Positions 31,815-41,857 of a stretch of 64,000 nucleotides of DNA are shown piece by piece. Position 1 is the first letter of the stretch. Every line of letters starts with the position of its first letter. Under the pieces are notes generated by a model. That model ran no database searches. It saw nothing but the letters and a program-made list of their open reading frames with translations, and was not told the DNA's origin. Both the position numbers and the translations under genes were made by a program. The stretch spans positions 1 to 64,000 of the forward strand of contig NZ_QJSP01000013.1 in the NCBI RefSeq assembly GCF_003217475.1, given 5' to 3'. This DNA comes from Williamsia limnetica. Lineage in GTDB: Bacteria; Actinomycetota; Actinomycetes; Mycobacteriales; Mycobacteriaceae.

Positions 31815-32255
31815 ATGACAATCAAATTGCATCACCTTCGTCCCGCTCCGGGATCGAAGACAGACAAGACCCGTGTGGGTCGCGGTGAGGGATCCAAGGG
31901 TAAGACCGCGGGTCGCGGCACCAAGGGCACCAAGGCGCGTAAGAACGTGCCTGCTCGTTTCGAGGGTGGGCAGATGCCCATCCACATGCGGCTGCCGAAG
32001 CTCAAGGGCTTCACCAACCGCAACCGGATCGAGTACCAGGTCGTGAACCTCGCCGACATCAACCGGCTGTTCCCGGAAGGGGGCACCATCGGTGTCGAGG
32101 AGCTCATCGCCAAGGGCGCTGTTCGCAAGAACGAACTGGTCAAGGTGCTCGGTGACGGAGAGCTGACGGTGGCCGTGCAGGTCACCGCCAACAAGTTCTC
32201 CGCCTCGGCCACCGAGAAGATCGCCGCTGCGGGCGGATCCACGACCGTCCTGTAA
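31815..32255 (+). CDS. rplO: 50S ribosomal protein L15
   Basis: 146 residues. Conserved N terminus [21 protein letters not shown] and glycine/lysine-rich [14 protein letters not shown] segment that threads into 23S rRNA, then [18 protein letters not shown]. It starts five bases after rpmD and ends before a hairpin that separates it from secY. Confidence 0.98.
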   Translation: MTIKLHHLRPAPGSKTDKTRVGRGEGSKGKTAGRGTKGTKARKNVPARFEGGQMPIHMRLPKLKGFTNRNRIEYQVVNLADINRLFPEGGTIGVEELIAKGAVRKNELVKVLGDGELTVAVQVTANKFSASATEKIAAAGGSTTVL

Positions 32256-32297
32256 GACGGCCGTAGTCCATCGATCACCCCGGACTCGCTACAGTGG

Positions 32298-32329
32298 CGG
32301 ACGGCGCAGCATCATCGCTGCGTCGTCCG
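32298..32329 (+). terminator. Hairpin between rplO and secY
   Basis: CGGACGGCGCAGC (32298-32310) pairs with GCTGCGTCGTCCG (32317-32329), with one G-T pair and a six-base loop. No T-tract follows. It may attenuate read-through from the ribosomal genes into secY; a separate secY promoter could lie in the next 110 bp, but I see no clear hexamers. Confidence 0.5.
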
Positions 32330-32441
32330 TCACTCCGCCGGTCACCCAACGTAGATCCAACAAGGTGACTGTTAGAGTTCAAGAGTTGTTTGTAGCCCGG
32401 TGCAACGCTGCTGCCGGAGCGACATTGCCCAGGAGGAGTTA

Positions 32442-33767
32442 GTGCGTTCCGCCGTCATATCGGCCTTCAGGACACCCGACCTGAGGCGGAAGATTCTCTT
32501 CGTTCTGGGAATCATCATTCTTTATCGTCTCGGCGCGACCATCCCGTCGCCCGGTGTGGACTATCAGCAGGTCCAACAATGTCTCGACGATGTCTCGCGT
32601 GGAGATTCCGCAGGCATCTATTCGCTGATCAACATGTTCTCCGGCGGAGCCCTGCTCCAGTTGTCGGTGTTCGCGATCGGCATCATGCCGTACATCACGG
32701 CCAGCATCATCGTGCAGCTCCTGACCGTGGTCATCCCGCGGTTCGAGCAGCTCCGTAAGGAAGGCCAATCCGGCCAGGCGAAGATGACGCAGTACACGCG
32801 CTACCTCACGGTGGCGCTGGCTCTGCTGCAGTCGACCGGCATCGTCGCACTCGCCGATCGCGGTGACCTGTTGCGGGATTGCCAGAACGGTGACCAGATC
32901 CTGCGGGACCAGTCCATATTCGGTCTGTTCATCATCGTCCTGGTGATGACCGCAGGCGCGTGTGTGGTCATGTGGTTCGGCGAGCTGATCACCGAGCGTG
33001 GCATCGGTAACGGTATGTCGCTCATGATCTTCGCCGGCATCGCTGCGCGTATCCCTGCAGAGGGCAAGACGATCCTCGACACCCGCGGTGGCCTGGTCTT
33101 CTTCCTGGTCATCCTGGCGGCACTCGCGATCGTCGCAGGCGTGGTCTTCATCGAGCAAGGTCAGCGCCGGATCCCGGTGCAGTACGCCAAACGAATGGTC
33201 GGCCGCAAGATGTACGGCGGATCGTCGACGTATCTGCCGCTCAAGGTCAACCAGGCCGGCGTCATCCCGGTGATCTTCGCATCGTCGCTGCTGTACCTCC
33301 CCAATCTGATCCTGCAGCTGACGCAGAGCCAGACCGCGGAGCCGTCGTGGTGGCAGCGTGCGATCCAGACCTACCTGGTGGATCCGAGCAACCCGGTGTA
33401 CATCCTCATCTACTTCCTGATGATCATCTTCTTCACGTACTTCTACGTGGCGGTGACGTTCAATCCGCAGGAACGCGCCGATGAGATGAAGAAGTACGGC
33501 GGCTTCATCCCCGGTATCCGACCGGGTCAGCCGACCGCAGACTATCTCGGTTACGTGCTCAGCCGGATCACGCTCCCCGGGTCGATCTATCTCGGCACCA
33601 TCGCCGTGTTGCCGAACCTCTTCCTGGAAATCGGCAATTCCGGCGGCGTGCAGAACATCCCGTTCGGCGGCACCGCGGTGCTGATCATGGTCGGTGTCGG
33701 CTTGGACACCGTCAAACAGGTCAATTCGCAGCTCATGCAGCGTAAATACGAAGGGTTCCTGAAGTGA
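32442..33767 (+). CDS. secY: Preprotein translocase channel subunit SecY
   Basis: 441 residues, ten predicted membrane segments, the central pore of the Sec translocon in the cytoplasmic membrane. Conserved features: [45 protein letters not shown], the [18 protein letters not shown] loop and the C-terminal [27 protein letters not shown]. The GTG at 32442 has an AGGAGG site; the frame to 32400 is rejected. It overlaps adk by four bases (GTGA). Confidence 0.98.
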   Translation: MRSAVISAFRTPDLRRKILFVLGIIILYRLGATIPSPGVDYQQVQQCLDDVSRGDSAGIYSLINMFSGGALLQLSVFAIGIMPYITASIIVQLLTVVIPRFEQLRKEGQSGQAKMTQYTRYLTVALALLQSTGIVALADRGDLLRDCQNGDQILRDQSIFGLFIIVLVMTAGACVVMWFGELITERGIGNGMSLMIFAGIAARIPAEGKTILDTRGGLVFFLVILAALAIVAGVVFIEQGQRRIPVQYAKRMVGRKMYGGSSTYLPLKVNQAGVIPVIFASSLLYLPNLILQLTQSQTAEPSWWQRAIQTYLVDPSNPVYILIYFLMIIFFTYFYVAVTFNPQERADEMKKYGGFIPGIRPGQPTADYLGYVLSRITLPGSIYLGTIAVLPNLFLEIGNSGGVQNIPFGGTAVLIMVGVGLDTVKQVNSQLMQRKYEGFLK

Positions 33768-34309
33768 GACTGGTTATTCTCGGCCCGCCCGGAGCCGGCA
33801 AAGGTACGCAGGCTGAGCTGCTGTCCGAGAGCGCGGGCATCCCGCACATCTCGACGGGCGATCTCTTCCGGGCGAACATCTCGCAGGGCACCCCGATCGG
33901 GGTAGAGGCCAAGAAGTACCTGGACGCCGGCAATCTCGTGCCGTCCGAGATCACCGTCGACATGGTTCGTGCGCGTGTTGCCGAACCCGATGCCGCCAAG
34001 GGTTTCATCCTCGATGGATTCCCCCGGTCGACCGATCAGGCCGACGCGCTCAACGAGATTCTCGCCGAGCTGGACACGAAGCTCGACGCGGTGCTGTCCT
34101 TTGGGGTCGACGAGGATGTTGTCGTCAAACGCATGTTGGCCCGGGGTCGCGCGGACGACACCGAAGAGGTCATCCGTAACCGGATGCACGTCTACCTGAG
34201 TGAGACCGCGCCGTTGCTCGAGTACTACGCCGACACGGTCAAGACGATCGATGCGATGGGTGACGTCAACGAGGTCCATCAGCGCGTGCTTCGTGCTTTG
34301 GGCGCCTGA
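33764..34309 (+). CDS. adk: Adenylate kinase
   Basis: 181 residues; interconverts ATP + AMP and 2 ADP. The P-loop GPPGAGKGT is at residues 7-15, the AMP-binding HISTGDLFR follows, then [14 protein letters not shown] and the lid arginines ([15 protein letters not shown]). It is the short, zinc-free-lid actinobacterial form. It overlaps the secY stop and is normally co-transcribed with secY and map. Confidence 0.98.
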   Translation: MRLVILGPPGAGKGTQAELLSESAGIPHISTGDLFRANISQGTPIGVEAKKYLDAGNLVPSEITVDMVRARVAEPDAAKGFILDGFPRSTDQADALNEILAELDTKLDAVLSFGVDEDVVVKRMLARGRADDTEEVIRNRMHVYLSETAPLLEYYADTVKTIDAMGDVNEVHQRVLRALGA

Positions 34310-34348
34310 CGTTCCCCTCCGCACGGCCCAGCTCGAGAATATGCAGGT

Positions 34349-35146
34349 GTGAAAATGGGTTTTCGTAAACCCAAGCCGGTGCCGTTTCGCAGCGCCGGTG
34401 AGGTGGATGCGATGGCTGCCGCAGGTGCGATCGTCGGTACCGCCTTGGTCGCGGTGCGCGACGCGGCGAAACCCGGTGTCAGCACTCTTGAACTCGACCA
34501 GATCGCGGAGTCGGTGATCCGCGACGCCGGCGCAGTGCCCTCGTTCCTCGGCTATCACGGCTTCACCGGTTCGATCTGTAGCTCGGTGAATGAAGTTGTG
34601 GTGCACGGTATCCCGTCGAAAGACGTGATTCTTGCCGAGCATGACCTGGTGTCCATCGACTGCGGTGCGATCCTCGATGGCTGGCACGGTGATTCGGCCT
34701 GGACGTTCGGCGTCGGCGAGCTGTCGCAGGATGACCAGGACCTGAACGCGGCCACCCAGCAGGCACTTGACGCCGGCATCGCCGCGATGGTCGACGGCGG
34801 CAGGCTCACGGACATCTCTCACGCGATCGAGACCGCCACGCGTGCAGCGGAAAAGACCTTCGGGCGCAGCTTCGGGATCGTCGCCGGTTACGGTGGCCAC
34901 GGTATCGGCCGGCAGATGCACCTCGACCCGTTCCTCGCGAATGAAGGCAAACCGGGTCGCGGCCCGGTGCTGGTGGTCGGTTCGACTCTGGCGATCGAGC
35001 CGATGCTCTCACTCGGTACCGTCGACACGACCGAGCTCGATGACGGCTGGACCGTCATCACCGACGACGGAACCAGGGCTTCGCACTGGGAGCACACAGT
35101 GGTCGTCACCGGCGACGGTCCGCGGATTCTCACCACCCGTCCGTAG
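34349..35146 (+). CDS. map: Type I methionine aminopeptidase
   Basis: 265 residues; removes the initiator methionine from new proteins. Metal-ligand contexts are present: [17 protein letters not shown] (two Asp), GHGIGRQMH (His) and LAIEPML plus HWEHTVVVT (Glu residues). The GTG at 34349 gives a product like mycobacterial MapA; an ATG two codons later is an alternative. It lies 39 bp after adk and is the last gene of this operon. Confidence 0.97.
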   Translation: MKMGFRKPKPVPFRSAGEVDAMAAAGAIVGTALVAVRDAAKPGVSTLELDQIAESVIRDAGAVPSFLGYHGFTGSICSSVNEVVVHGIPSKDVILAEHDLVSIDCGAILDGWHGDSAWTFGVGELSQDDQDLNAATQQALDAGIAAMVDGGRLTDISHAIETATRAAEKTFGRSFGIVAGYGGHGIGRQMHLDPFLANEGKPGRGPVLVVGSTLAIEPMLSLGTVDTTELDDGWTVITDDGTRASHWEHTVVVTGDGPRILTTRP

Positions 35147-35162
35147 TCGCCAGGACAGTCGG

Positions 35163-35600
35163 TCAAACCTCGAGCGTAATGGTCACCGGACCGTCGTTGA
35201 CCAGCTCGACCTGCATGTTCGCGCCGAAACGGCCGGTTTCTACGTGAGCTCCTGATGCCCGCAAGGCTGCGACCACCGCATCGACGAGTGGTTCGGCCGA
35301 TGGGCCCGGCGCTGCCGCATTCCACGATGGTCTGCGTCCCTTGTCGGTGTTCGCGTACAGCGTGAACTGGCTGATGACCAAGATGGGCGCGGACAGGTCG
35401 GCGGCGGACTTCTCGCCGTCCAGAATGCGCAGACGCCAGATCTTGTCGGCGAGTCTCGCAGCGGTCTCAGGTGTGTCGTCGTGCGTGACCCCGACCAGCG
35501 CGACGAGGCCGTGGGTGCCGTCGGGGATCGTCAGTTCGCCGATCACCTCACCGTCGACGCTGACCGATGCGGACGCGGCCCTCTGCAACACTGCTCTCAC
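35163..35600 (-). CDS. dtd: D-aminoacyl-tRNA deacylase
   Basis: 145 residues; hydrolyses D-amino acids (and glycine) mischarged on tRNA. Both active-site signatures are visible: [18 protein letters not shown] in the middle and [11 protein letters not shown] at the C terminus. GTG start at 35600. It converges on map with only 16 bp between the stops. Confidence 0.97.
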   Translation of the reverse strand: MRAVLQRAASASVSVDGEVIGELTIPDGTHGLVALVGVTHDDTPETAARLADKIWRLRILDGEKSAADLSAPILVISQFTLYANTDKGRRPSWNAAAPGPSAEPLVDAVVAALRASGAHVETGRFGANMQVELVNDGPVTITLEV

Positions 35601-35615
35601 CCTGCCAATTTAGCC

Positions 35616-36260
35616 TCAGCGACTGAACAGTTCGTAGGCGACGGCCACCTCCACTGTTCCCGTCGGGCCGGTGTCGTCACCGGCCTGAACCGTCCAAAGA
35701 TCCGACGTGCGATCGATGACGGCCCGCACCGGATTGCCGATCTCCACCAAGGGTTCGACGTACACACCCTGGGTCGGGCCATCGGTGCACCCGTAGACGT
35801 GCACGTAGTGGGCATTGCCGGTCGCCATCGCCATCGGGTTACGGCCGAGGGTGCAGTGCGAGCCGTCGACGAGGTCGAGTCCGGCGGGAACATAAGGGCT
35901 GACGTCGGTCATGAACGTCAATGTCGCTCCTACCCGCCCGAAGTCGGTGTCTCGTGGGTCTGCCAGGCATGCCGCCGTGTTCTCGCCCGCCTCGACGCAG
36001 AAGCGCAGACCCTCGGGTGTGGCCGAGCAGCGAAAACCGCCGGTGATGTCGGTGAAGCACTCGAGGGGTGCGAATGTCGGTATGTCGCGCGCGGTGTATC
36101 CCGGCATCGGACTGCCGTCGGCGTCGACCGGCTCGATCGTCCGGATCTCGGTTGCCTTGGTCGACGGTGTAGCACTCTGCTGGGTGGAGCTGTCATCGCC
36201 CGATGAGCAGCTGACGAGACCGATCAGGAGGGCAGCAGCGAGAACGACGGTCATTCGCAT
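35616..36260 (-). CDS. Putative lipoprotein
   Basis: A 214-residue protein with a lipoprotein signal peptide (MRMTVVLAAALLIGLVSCSS, Cys18 as the lipidated residue). The mature part has several Cys residues (ECFTDITGGFRCS, RFCVEAGENTAACL, GSHCTLG) that could form disulfides outside the membrane. I recognise no named family. ATG at 36260 is chosen because it gives a proper signal peptide; the frame to 36311 does not. It lies 15 bp upstream of dtd on the same strand, with no functional link evident. Confidence 0.75.
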   Translation of the reverse strand: MRMTVVLAAALLIGLVSCSSGDDSSTQQSATPSTKATEIRTIEPVDADGSPMPGYTARDIPTFAPLECFTDITGGFRCSATPEGLRFCVEAGENTAACLADPRDTDFGRVGATLTFMTDVSPYVPAGLDLVDGSHCTLGRNPMAMATGNAHYVHVYGCTDGPTQGVYVEPLVEIGNPVRAVIDRTSDLWTVQAGDDTGPTGTVEVAVAYELFSR

Positions 36261-36372
36261 GGGCCCGACGATACGGCCGTCGGTGCTGGTCCGGGGCATC
36301 TGGTGAGACAAATGCTGCGTGCGAATGACGCCGGGTGGAATGGCTCCCGCATCGGGGGAGTTGCATTGAAGT

Positions 36373-37182
36373 ATGACTGGATTCGGAACTCATGGGGTGT
36401 GGGCCGGCTTTTCGGCGATATCCCCGCAACAGGCGCACGAGATCGAGCAGCTCGGCTACGGCACCATCTGGTTGGGTGGTTCCCCGCGATCACTGACGCC
36501 GGCACGCAAGCTTCTCGAAGCGACTTCGACGGTTCGGCTGGCCACCGGTATCACCAACATCTGGAACACCGACGCCTCCCAGATCGCGACAGAGTTCACG
36601 CAGCTCGAGGCGGATTTCCCGGGGCGCTTCCTGTTGGGTGTCGGGGTGAGCCATCCGGAGGCAGTCCAGGAATACAGGAGTCCTTACGACTCGCTGGTGG
36701 CATACCTCGATGTGCTCGATGATGGTGGCGTTCCCGCGGACCGTCGGGTGATTGCAGCCCTCGGCCCCCGCATGTTGCGATTGGCTCGCGATCGCGCGCT
36801 CGGCTCGCACCCGTATCTCGTCCCCGCCGCACACACGAAGTACGCGCGCGAGATTCTCGGCTCTGACAAGTTCTTGGCTCCCGAGCACAAGGTGGTGCTC
36901 ACCGAGGACGCCGAACTGGCCCGCTCGGTGGGACGGCCCTATGTGGATCAGCCGTATCTGCATCTGCAGAACTACACGAACAACCTCAAGCGGTTCGGCT
37001 ACACCGACGCCGACATCGCCGACGGTGGCACCGATGCGTTGATCGACGCGCTCGTCGCACACGGCAGTGCAGAGGTGATTCGTGAACAGCTCGACGCACA
37101 TCTCGGCCAGGGCGCAGACCATGTCGCCATTCAGATCCTGGGCGACGTCGACATCGTCGAGGAGCTCGCAAAACTCATCTAG
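36373..37182 (+). CDS. LLM-class F420-dependent oxidoreductase
   Basis: A 269-residue luciferase-like TIM-barrel protein. The segments GYGTIWLGGSPRSL, VRLATGITNIWNTD, and FPGRFLLGVGVSHPE are typical of the Mycobacteriales F420-dependent branch of this superfamily (TIGR03620-like). These enzymes use the deazaflavin F420 to reduce or oxidise varied substrates; the substrate here is unknown. It is transcribed alone and ends within 10 bp of palindromic repeat E2. Confidence 0.85.
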   Translation: MTGFGTHGVWAGFSAISPQQAHEIEQLGYGTIWLGGSPRSLTPARKLLEATSTVRLATGITNIWNTDASQIATEFTQLEADFPGRFLLGVGVSHPEAVQEYRSPYDSLVAYLDVLDDGGVPADRRVIAALGPRMLRLARDRALGSHPYLVPAAHTKYAREILGSDKFLAPEHKVVLTEDAELARSVGRPYVDQPYLHLQNYTNNLKRFGYTDADIADGGTDALIDALVAHGSAEVIREQLDAHLGQGADHVAIQILGDVDIVEELAKLI

Positions 37183-37189
37183 CCCGATC

Positions 37190-37241
37190 TTGGTGGGTTC
37201 TGGCGGCGCCGAACTGGGCTTTTACTCGCCAAAATCCACCA
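37190..37241. repeat. Palindromic element E2
   Basis: Left arm TGGTGGGTTCTGGCG (37191-37205) is identical to the left arm core of E1 at 3741; the right arm CGCCAAAATCCACCA (37227-37241) pairs with two mismatches. It lies between convergent genes, and its right arm encodes the last codons and stop of the molybdopterin oxidoreductase. Confidence 0.7.
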
Positions 37242-39474
37242 TTTCCGGGATTTCGGTGGCCAACCGGGCGCGAATGGATTGCTCCAGCGGTGTCACTTGG
37301 ATGGGTACACCGGTCATGTTCGCCATCCCGGCAAGTCGTTCGAGATCCTCGGGGTCGGACGAGATGAGTGCGTTCACGTTCGCGCCGCCACTGCCGAGGT
37401 CGTTGGTCGCGGCGCCATTCGCCTTCGTCCAGCCGCCGGTGCCGTTGTGTCCCCAGCCGTGAGGAATGGCCACGACCCCGGGTTTGATGTCGTCGGTGAC
37501 GGAGATCGGCAAGGCGATTTGTCCATGCCGGGATGTCACCGTGACCAGGTCGCCTTCGTCTAGTCCGCGCACGCTCGCGTCGGTCGGGTGAATGCGAGCG
37601 CTGTGAGTGCGCCCGCCGCGCAGGAGCAACGGCGCGTTGTGCTGCCAGCTGTTCTCCGACCGGATCTCACGCATGCCGATGAGCCGTAACGGGTACGCAG
37701 GGTCGGCGTCGGGATCGACCCGATCGATCTCGGCGAGCAACTCGGGTGCGTTGAGGCGCATTTTGCGGTGCCGGTGGGTGACGAACTTGCGCAACTGATC
37801 CGGTTCGAGATGGTCGGCGACGATCGTGCCGTGAGGGAACTCGTCGAGTAGCTTCCCGAAAGTCAGTCCGCCGCGGCGCAATCCGAAGCGATTCCCGCCG
37901 GTCCCCAACCGGACCACCAGATCCGACAGCCTCGTCGGCGTCCATGGCTTGCCGATCCGGGCTGCCAGTTTGTTGAACAGGTGCAGACCACCGAGCGCCG
38001 GAGCCTGTTGTGCGAGCGCCGCCACGAGGTCGTTGACGATCTGCCATTCCTCGCGCGATTCGCCCATGGGCGGGATGACCGCGTCGGTTGCCTGCTTGAA
38101 CGGCGTGGTGAACAGTGGCTGAAAGGGAATCAGGAAATCGGCCCGCTCGTACATCGTGGTCGTCGGCAAGATGTAGTCGGCATGGGCGTTGGTCTCGTTC
38201 TGATAGAAATCGAGCGAGACCATCAGGTCGAGCCCACCGAGGGCTTTGACGAGTTCGTCGCCGTTCGGCACCGAAAGCACCGGGTTGCCCGCGCTGACGA
38301 ACAAGGCCTTGAGCTGCCACTTGCCCGGGGTCTGCATCTCCTTGGCCATCAGAGAGGCGGGTGCGGTGCCCAGGACCTGCGGCAAGCCACCGACGCGGCT
38401 GCGCCGACCGTTCCAGACGAAATTGGGAACATGTTGCATGGCAGTGACTCCCGCCCGCTGACCGGGGATGCCCAGGTCGCCGAACATGGCACCTCCGACG
38501 GCGTCGAGATTGCCTGCGACGAGGTTGACGATGTCGAGGAGCGCAGTGGTGAGGGTGCCGGTACGGCCGAGTGAGGTACCTACCCGACCGTAGACTGCGG
38601 CGCGGTCGGTGCGCACCAACTTGCGGGCGAGCTCGCGAACGGTGTCGGCGTCGATGCCCGTGCGCTCGGAGGTTGTTTCGGGCGGGTAGCTCGTTGCGAG
38701 TGACCTGATGGCGTCGACGCCGGTGGCCTGTCGGCGGAGCCGGTCGTCGTCGGCGAGCTTCTCGTCGAACATCACGTGCAACAACGAGAGCAGCAACAGT
38801 GCGTCGGTGTCGGGGACGATGGGCTGCCAGTCGAACTCACGGGCCGTCTCGGTACGACGCGGGTCGATGACCAGAACCTGACCGCCGCGCTTGGTGATCG
38901 CGGTGAGTCCTTCGCGGATGCGAGGAGAACTCATGACACTGCCGTGCGAGACAACGGGATTGGCACCGATGATGACCAGGAACTGGACGCGGTTGATGTC
39001 GGGGATGGGGGCGGCGACCGGTGTGCCGTAGAGAAAATGGCTGGCGACGAAGCGGTTGTTCACGTCCTGCGAGCCGGCGGAGTAGACGTGGGGCGTACCC
39101 AGCAGCGTGGTGAAATTGGCAACCCAGAGGGTGTGGCCGGTCGAGAACGTCGCGGGATTGCCGAAGTACCAGCCGATGCCGGACGCTCCGTCGCGCTTGT
39201 ATACCGCGGTGAGTTTCTCGGTGATCTCGGCCATCGCGGTTTCCCAGGAGACCCGTTCGAACTCGCCGAACTCGTTCTTGCGCAGCGGGTGCAGTACTCG
39301 ATCAGGGTCATTGACGATTTCGCTGAACGTGATGCCTTTCGGACACGCGAACCCCTTGGACAGTGGGTTCTCCTTGTCCGGCCGTAGTGACAGCAATGTG
39401 CCGTCTTCGACGGTGGCGATCATCCCGCACAGCGGTTCGCAGATTCGGCAGAAGGTGGTTTTGTTCTCGGCCAT
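37222..39474 (-). CDS. Molybdopterin oxidoreductase (formate dehydrogenase/nitrate reductase type)
   Basis: A 750-residue member of the DMSO-reductase family. The N terminus carries the [4Fe-4S] ligands Cys9, Cys12, Cys16 and Cys44 (CRICEPLCG and ACPKG). MGD-binding segments follow (IGWYFGNPATFSTGH, VIIGANPVVSHGS, VIDPRRTETA) and a C-terminal molydopterin dinucleotide-binding domain (HPTDASVRGLDEGDLVTVTS). ATG at 39474 has an AGGGAG site. No small electron-transfer subunit or cofactor gene is adjacent, so the partner is unknown. The last residues (MVDFGE) are encoded by repeat E2. Confidence 0.9.
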   Translation of the reverse strand: MAENKTTFCRICEPLCGMIATVEDGTLLSLRPDKENPLSKGFACPKGITFSEIVNDPDRVLHPLRKNEFGEFERVSWETAMAEITEKLTAVYKRDGASGIGWYFGNPATFSTGHTLWVANFTTLLGTPHVYSAGSQDVNNRFVASHFLYGTPVAAPIPDINRVQFLVIIGANPVVSHGSVMSSPRIREGLTAITKRGGQVLVIDPRRTETAREFDWQPIVPDTDALLLLSLLHVMFDEKLADDDRLRRQATGVDAIRSLATSYPPETTSERTGIDADTVRELARKLVRTDRAAVYGRVGTSLGRTGTLTTALLDIVNLVAGNLDAVGGAMFGDLGIPGQRAGVTAMQHVPNFVWNGRRSRVGGLPQVLGTAPASLMAKEMQTPGKWQLKALFVSAGNPVLSVPNGDELVKALGGLDLMVSLDFYQNETNAHADYILPTTTMYERADFLIPFQPLFTTPFKQATDAVIPPMGESREEWQIVNDLVAALAQQAPALGGLHLFNKLAARIGKPWTPTRLSDLVVRLGTGGNRFGLRRGGLTFGKLLDEFPHGTIVADHLEPDQLRKFVTHRHRKMRLNAPELLAEIDRVDPDADPAYPLRLIGMREIRSENSWQHNAPLLLRGGRTHSARIHPTDASVRGLDEGDLVTVTSRHGQIALPISVTDDIKPGVVAIPHGWGHNGTGGWTKANGAATNDLGSGGANVNALISSDPEDLERLAGMANMTGVPIQVTPLEQSIRARLATEIPEMVDFGE

Positions 39475-39565
39475 GAGCAGCTCCCTGGTGATCCGTCCCA
39501 CATCTGACAACGAGTGTTCCACAATGGTGGTCGGGAACGCCAGGGAACAGCCCGGTCGGCGCGGG

Positions 39566-40576
39566 TCAGGCGGGGGCGGTGGAGGCGCGGACGACCAGCC
39601 GTGGCTGGAAGAGCACATGGCGGGGAGGCGTCTGCGCAGAGCGGGAAGTCTCGTCGACGAGGAGTTCGATCGCGCTGGAACCGAGCTGCCGGCTCGGCTG
39701 GCTGATCGATGACAACGGGACGACGGCGGACTGGGCGAAGTCGATGTCGTCGTAGCCGATCAATGCGATGTCGCTGGGTACCGAGATGTCGCCGAGCATC
39801 GTCAGCGCCTGCAGGATCCCGATCGCGAGGAGGTCATTGGCGCAGAACACCGCGTCGGGACGCTCGCTTGCCGGGCGCCGACGGATCTCCTCGCCCGCAG
39901 CGCGGCCTGCCAGCACACTCAACGACTGTGTTTCGATCACCTCGAGCGTGGCGCAGGGCACCTGCGCGATGGCCTCGCGAGCGCCGCGCAGTCGGTCGGC
40001 CACCTGGTGGAGGCCGCGGGGGCCGCCGACGAAAGCGAGCCGGCGCCGCCCGGTCTCACACAGGTGCCCACACGCCAGGGCGCCACCGGCGACGTCGTCG
40101 ACGGCAACCGACGGGAAGATGGTGTCCTGCCCGTTGCGGTCGACCAGGACCACCGGAGTCCCGCGCTGATGCAGCGCTTCGAGCCTGCTCAGATCGCCAC
40201 CCACCGGTGACACCAGAACCCCGAAAACCCGCTGCTCGTCGAAGGTCTCGATGTACATGTGCTCGCGTGCGACATCGTCGTCGGACGTACCCAGCAACAG
40301 GGTCAGATTGTTCTCCGCGGCCTGCCTCTCGGCGGCCCGGGCGAGATCGGTGAAGAACGGATTTCCCACATCGAGGACGATCAGGCCGACGCACCGCGAC
40401 CTGCCTGCCTTGAGTTGCCGGGCAGCGTCGTTGCGTACGAAGCCGAGTTCGGCGATCGCCTTGTGCACTCGATGGACCGTGGCCGGTGCGACCTTGTCGG
40501 GAGCGTTCAGCACATTCGACACGGTGCCGATGGAGACCGACGCAGCCGCTGCCACCTCGCGCATACTCACCGGCAT
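39566..40576 (-). CDS. LacI-family transcriptional regulator, likely of rhamnose genes
   Basis: 336 residues. The N-terminal helix-turn-helix MREVAAAASVSIGTVSNVLN and hinge region are typical LacI; a periplasmic-binding-type sugar domain follows (VGLIVLDVGNPFFTDLARAAE, GFVGG-type core FVGGPRGLHQVADR, AVFCANDLLAIGILQAL). It is on the same strand as the rhamnose operon, 54 bp beyond lldD. Two TGAAACGTTTCA palindromes in that operon have the form of LacI-family operators, so this is the likely regulator, with rhamnose or a derivative as inducer (inference). Confidence 0.9.
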   Translation of the reverse strand: MPVSMREVAAAASVSIGTVSNVLNAPDKVAPATVHRVHKAIAELGFVRNDAARQLKAGRSRCVGLIVLDVGNPFFTDLARAAERQAAENNLTLLLGTSDDDVAREHMYIETFDEQRVFGVLVSPVGGDLSRLEALHQRGTPVVLVDRNGQDTIFPSVAVDDVAGGALACGHLCETGRRRLAFVGGPRGLHQVADRLRGAREAIAQVPCATLEVIETQSLSVLAGRAAGEEIRRRPASERPDAVFCANDLLAIGILQALTMLGDISVPSDIALIGYDDIDFAQSAVVPLSSISQPSRQLGSSAIELLVDETSRSAQTPPRHVLFQPRLVVRASTAPA

Positions 40577-40596
40577 TGCTCAGTCCTCTCCGCACC

Positions 40597-40627
40597 TTCG
40601 GTGGATGCCGTCGCGGCGTCCACCGAA
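40597..40627 (-). terminator. Hairpin between lldD and the lacI-type gene
   Basis: TTCGGTGGA (40597-40605) pairs with TCCACCGAA (40619-40627), with a further GCCG/CGGC inner stem. On the minus strand it begins three bases after the lldD stop. It could end or attenuate the rhamnose operon before the regulator. No T-tract follows. Confidence 0.5.
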
Positions 40628-40630
40628 AGG

Positions 40631-41857
40631 CTAGCGCGGCGCGAGCCGGGTGAGCTGCGTGACGTGTGCCGGGCTCAGCTCCTCGAGCGCGGTGACCCCC
40701 AGCAACCGCATGGTTCGTTCCACCTGTTCGGCGAGTATGTCGACGGCCCGGTTCACCCCTGCCTCGCCGCCGGCCATGAGGCCGTAGAGATAGGCCCGGC
40801 CGATCAGCGTGAAGCGGGCACCGAGGGCGATGGCCGCAACGATGTCTGCCCCGGACATGATGCCGGTGTCGAGGAGCACTTCGGTGTCGGAGCCGACTTC
40901 GCGCACGACGTCGGGGAGCAGGTGGAAGGGAATCGGTGCCCGATCGAGTTGCCGCCCGCCATGATTCGACAGCACGATCCCGTCGACACCCAGGTCGACG
41001 ACAGCCTGTGCGTCGGCCACGGTCTGAATGCCTTTCACGACGACCTTGCCAGGCCACTGATCGCGGATCCAGGCCAAGTCGTCGAAGGTCACCGTCGGAT
41101 CGAACATGGTGTCCAGGAGTTCGGCGACAGTGCCCGACCACCGATCGAGCGAGGCGAAAGCCAACGGCTCGGTGGTGAGGAAGTCGATCCACCAGTGGGG
41201 GCGCGGCAGCGCATTGAGCACAGTGCCCGGGGTGAGCGCCGGTGGTATCGACATCCCGTTGCGTTTGTCGCGCAGGCGAGCGCCTGCAACCGGCACGTCG
41301 ACGGTGACGAGCAGGGTGTCGTAACCGGCCTTGGCAGCCCGGTCCACCAGCGCCATCGAGCGCTCTCGTTCTTTCCACATGTAGAGCTGAAACCAATTGC
41401 GGCCCAGCGGGTTGGCTTTCTGTACGTCTTCGATGGACGCCGTACCCATGGTGGACAGCGAGAAGGGGATGCCTGCCCGTGCCGCGGCGTGTGCGCCGGC
41501 GATCTCGCCCTCGGTCTGCATCATCCGGGTGAAGCCGGTGGGCGCGATGCCGAACGGCAACGACACCGGGGCACCGAGTACCTGCCAACCGGTGCTGACC
41601 TTGGAGACATCACGCAAGATGGCCGGGTTGAACTGGATGTCGGTGAAGGCTTCTCGGGCACGACCGATGGAGATCTCTGCCTCGGCGGAGCCGTCGGTGT
41701 AATCGAAGGCGGCTTTCGGGGTGCGGCGTTTAGCGAGGCGGCGCAGGTCTTCGATGGTGAGGGCGGCGTCCAGACGGCGCTTTTTGGCGTCGAACTCCGG
41801 TTTCTTGAACTTCATCAGGGGCGCCAGGTCGTGAACCTTGGGGAGCTGTCGTTTCAT
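40631..41857 (-). CDS. lldD: FMN-dependent L-lactate / alpha-hydroxy-acid dehydrogenase
   Basis: 408 residues of the alpha-hydroxy-acid oxidase family. Visible active-site parts: [11 protein letters not shown] (Tyr), [11 protein letters not shown] for the FMN site, the QLYMW strand, and the catalytic [12 protein letters not shown] with His and Arg. ATG at 41857 overlaps the rhaB stop (ATGA). As the last enzyme of the rhamnose operon it fits oxidation of L-lactate, formed from L-lactaldehyde, to pyruvate; that placement is inference from context. Confidence 0.88.
   Translation of the reverse strand: MKRQLPKVHDLAPLMKFKKPEFDAKKRRLDAALTIEDLRRLAKRRTPKAAFDYTDGSAEAEISIGRAREAFTDIQFNPAILRDVSKVSTGWQVLGAPVSLPFGIAPTGFTRMMQTEGEIAGAHAAARAGIPFSLSTMGTASIEDVQKANPLGRNWFQLYMWKERERSMALVDRAAKAGYDTLLVTVDVPVAGARLRDKRNGMSIPPALTPGTVLNALPRPHWWIDFLTTEPLAFASLDRWSGTVAELLDTMFDPTVTFDDLAWIRDQWPGKVVVKGIQTVADAQAVVDLGVDGIVLSNHGGRQLDRAPIPFHLLPDVVREVGSDTEVLLDTGIMSGADIVAAIALGARFTLIGRAYLYGLMAGGEAGVNRAVDILAEQVERTMRLLGVTALEELSPAHVTQLTRLAPR

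Noticed and set aside
32330-32441. Possible secY promoter
   Set aside because: TAGAGT at 32373 resembles a -10 element, but no -35 hexamer lies at 16-18 bases; not supported enough to list.
33587-34921. 444-codon minus-strand frame opposite secY, adk and map
   Set aside because: Antisense shadow; it spans three certain genes and has no recognisable domain.
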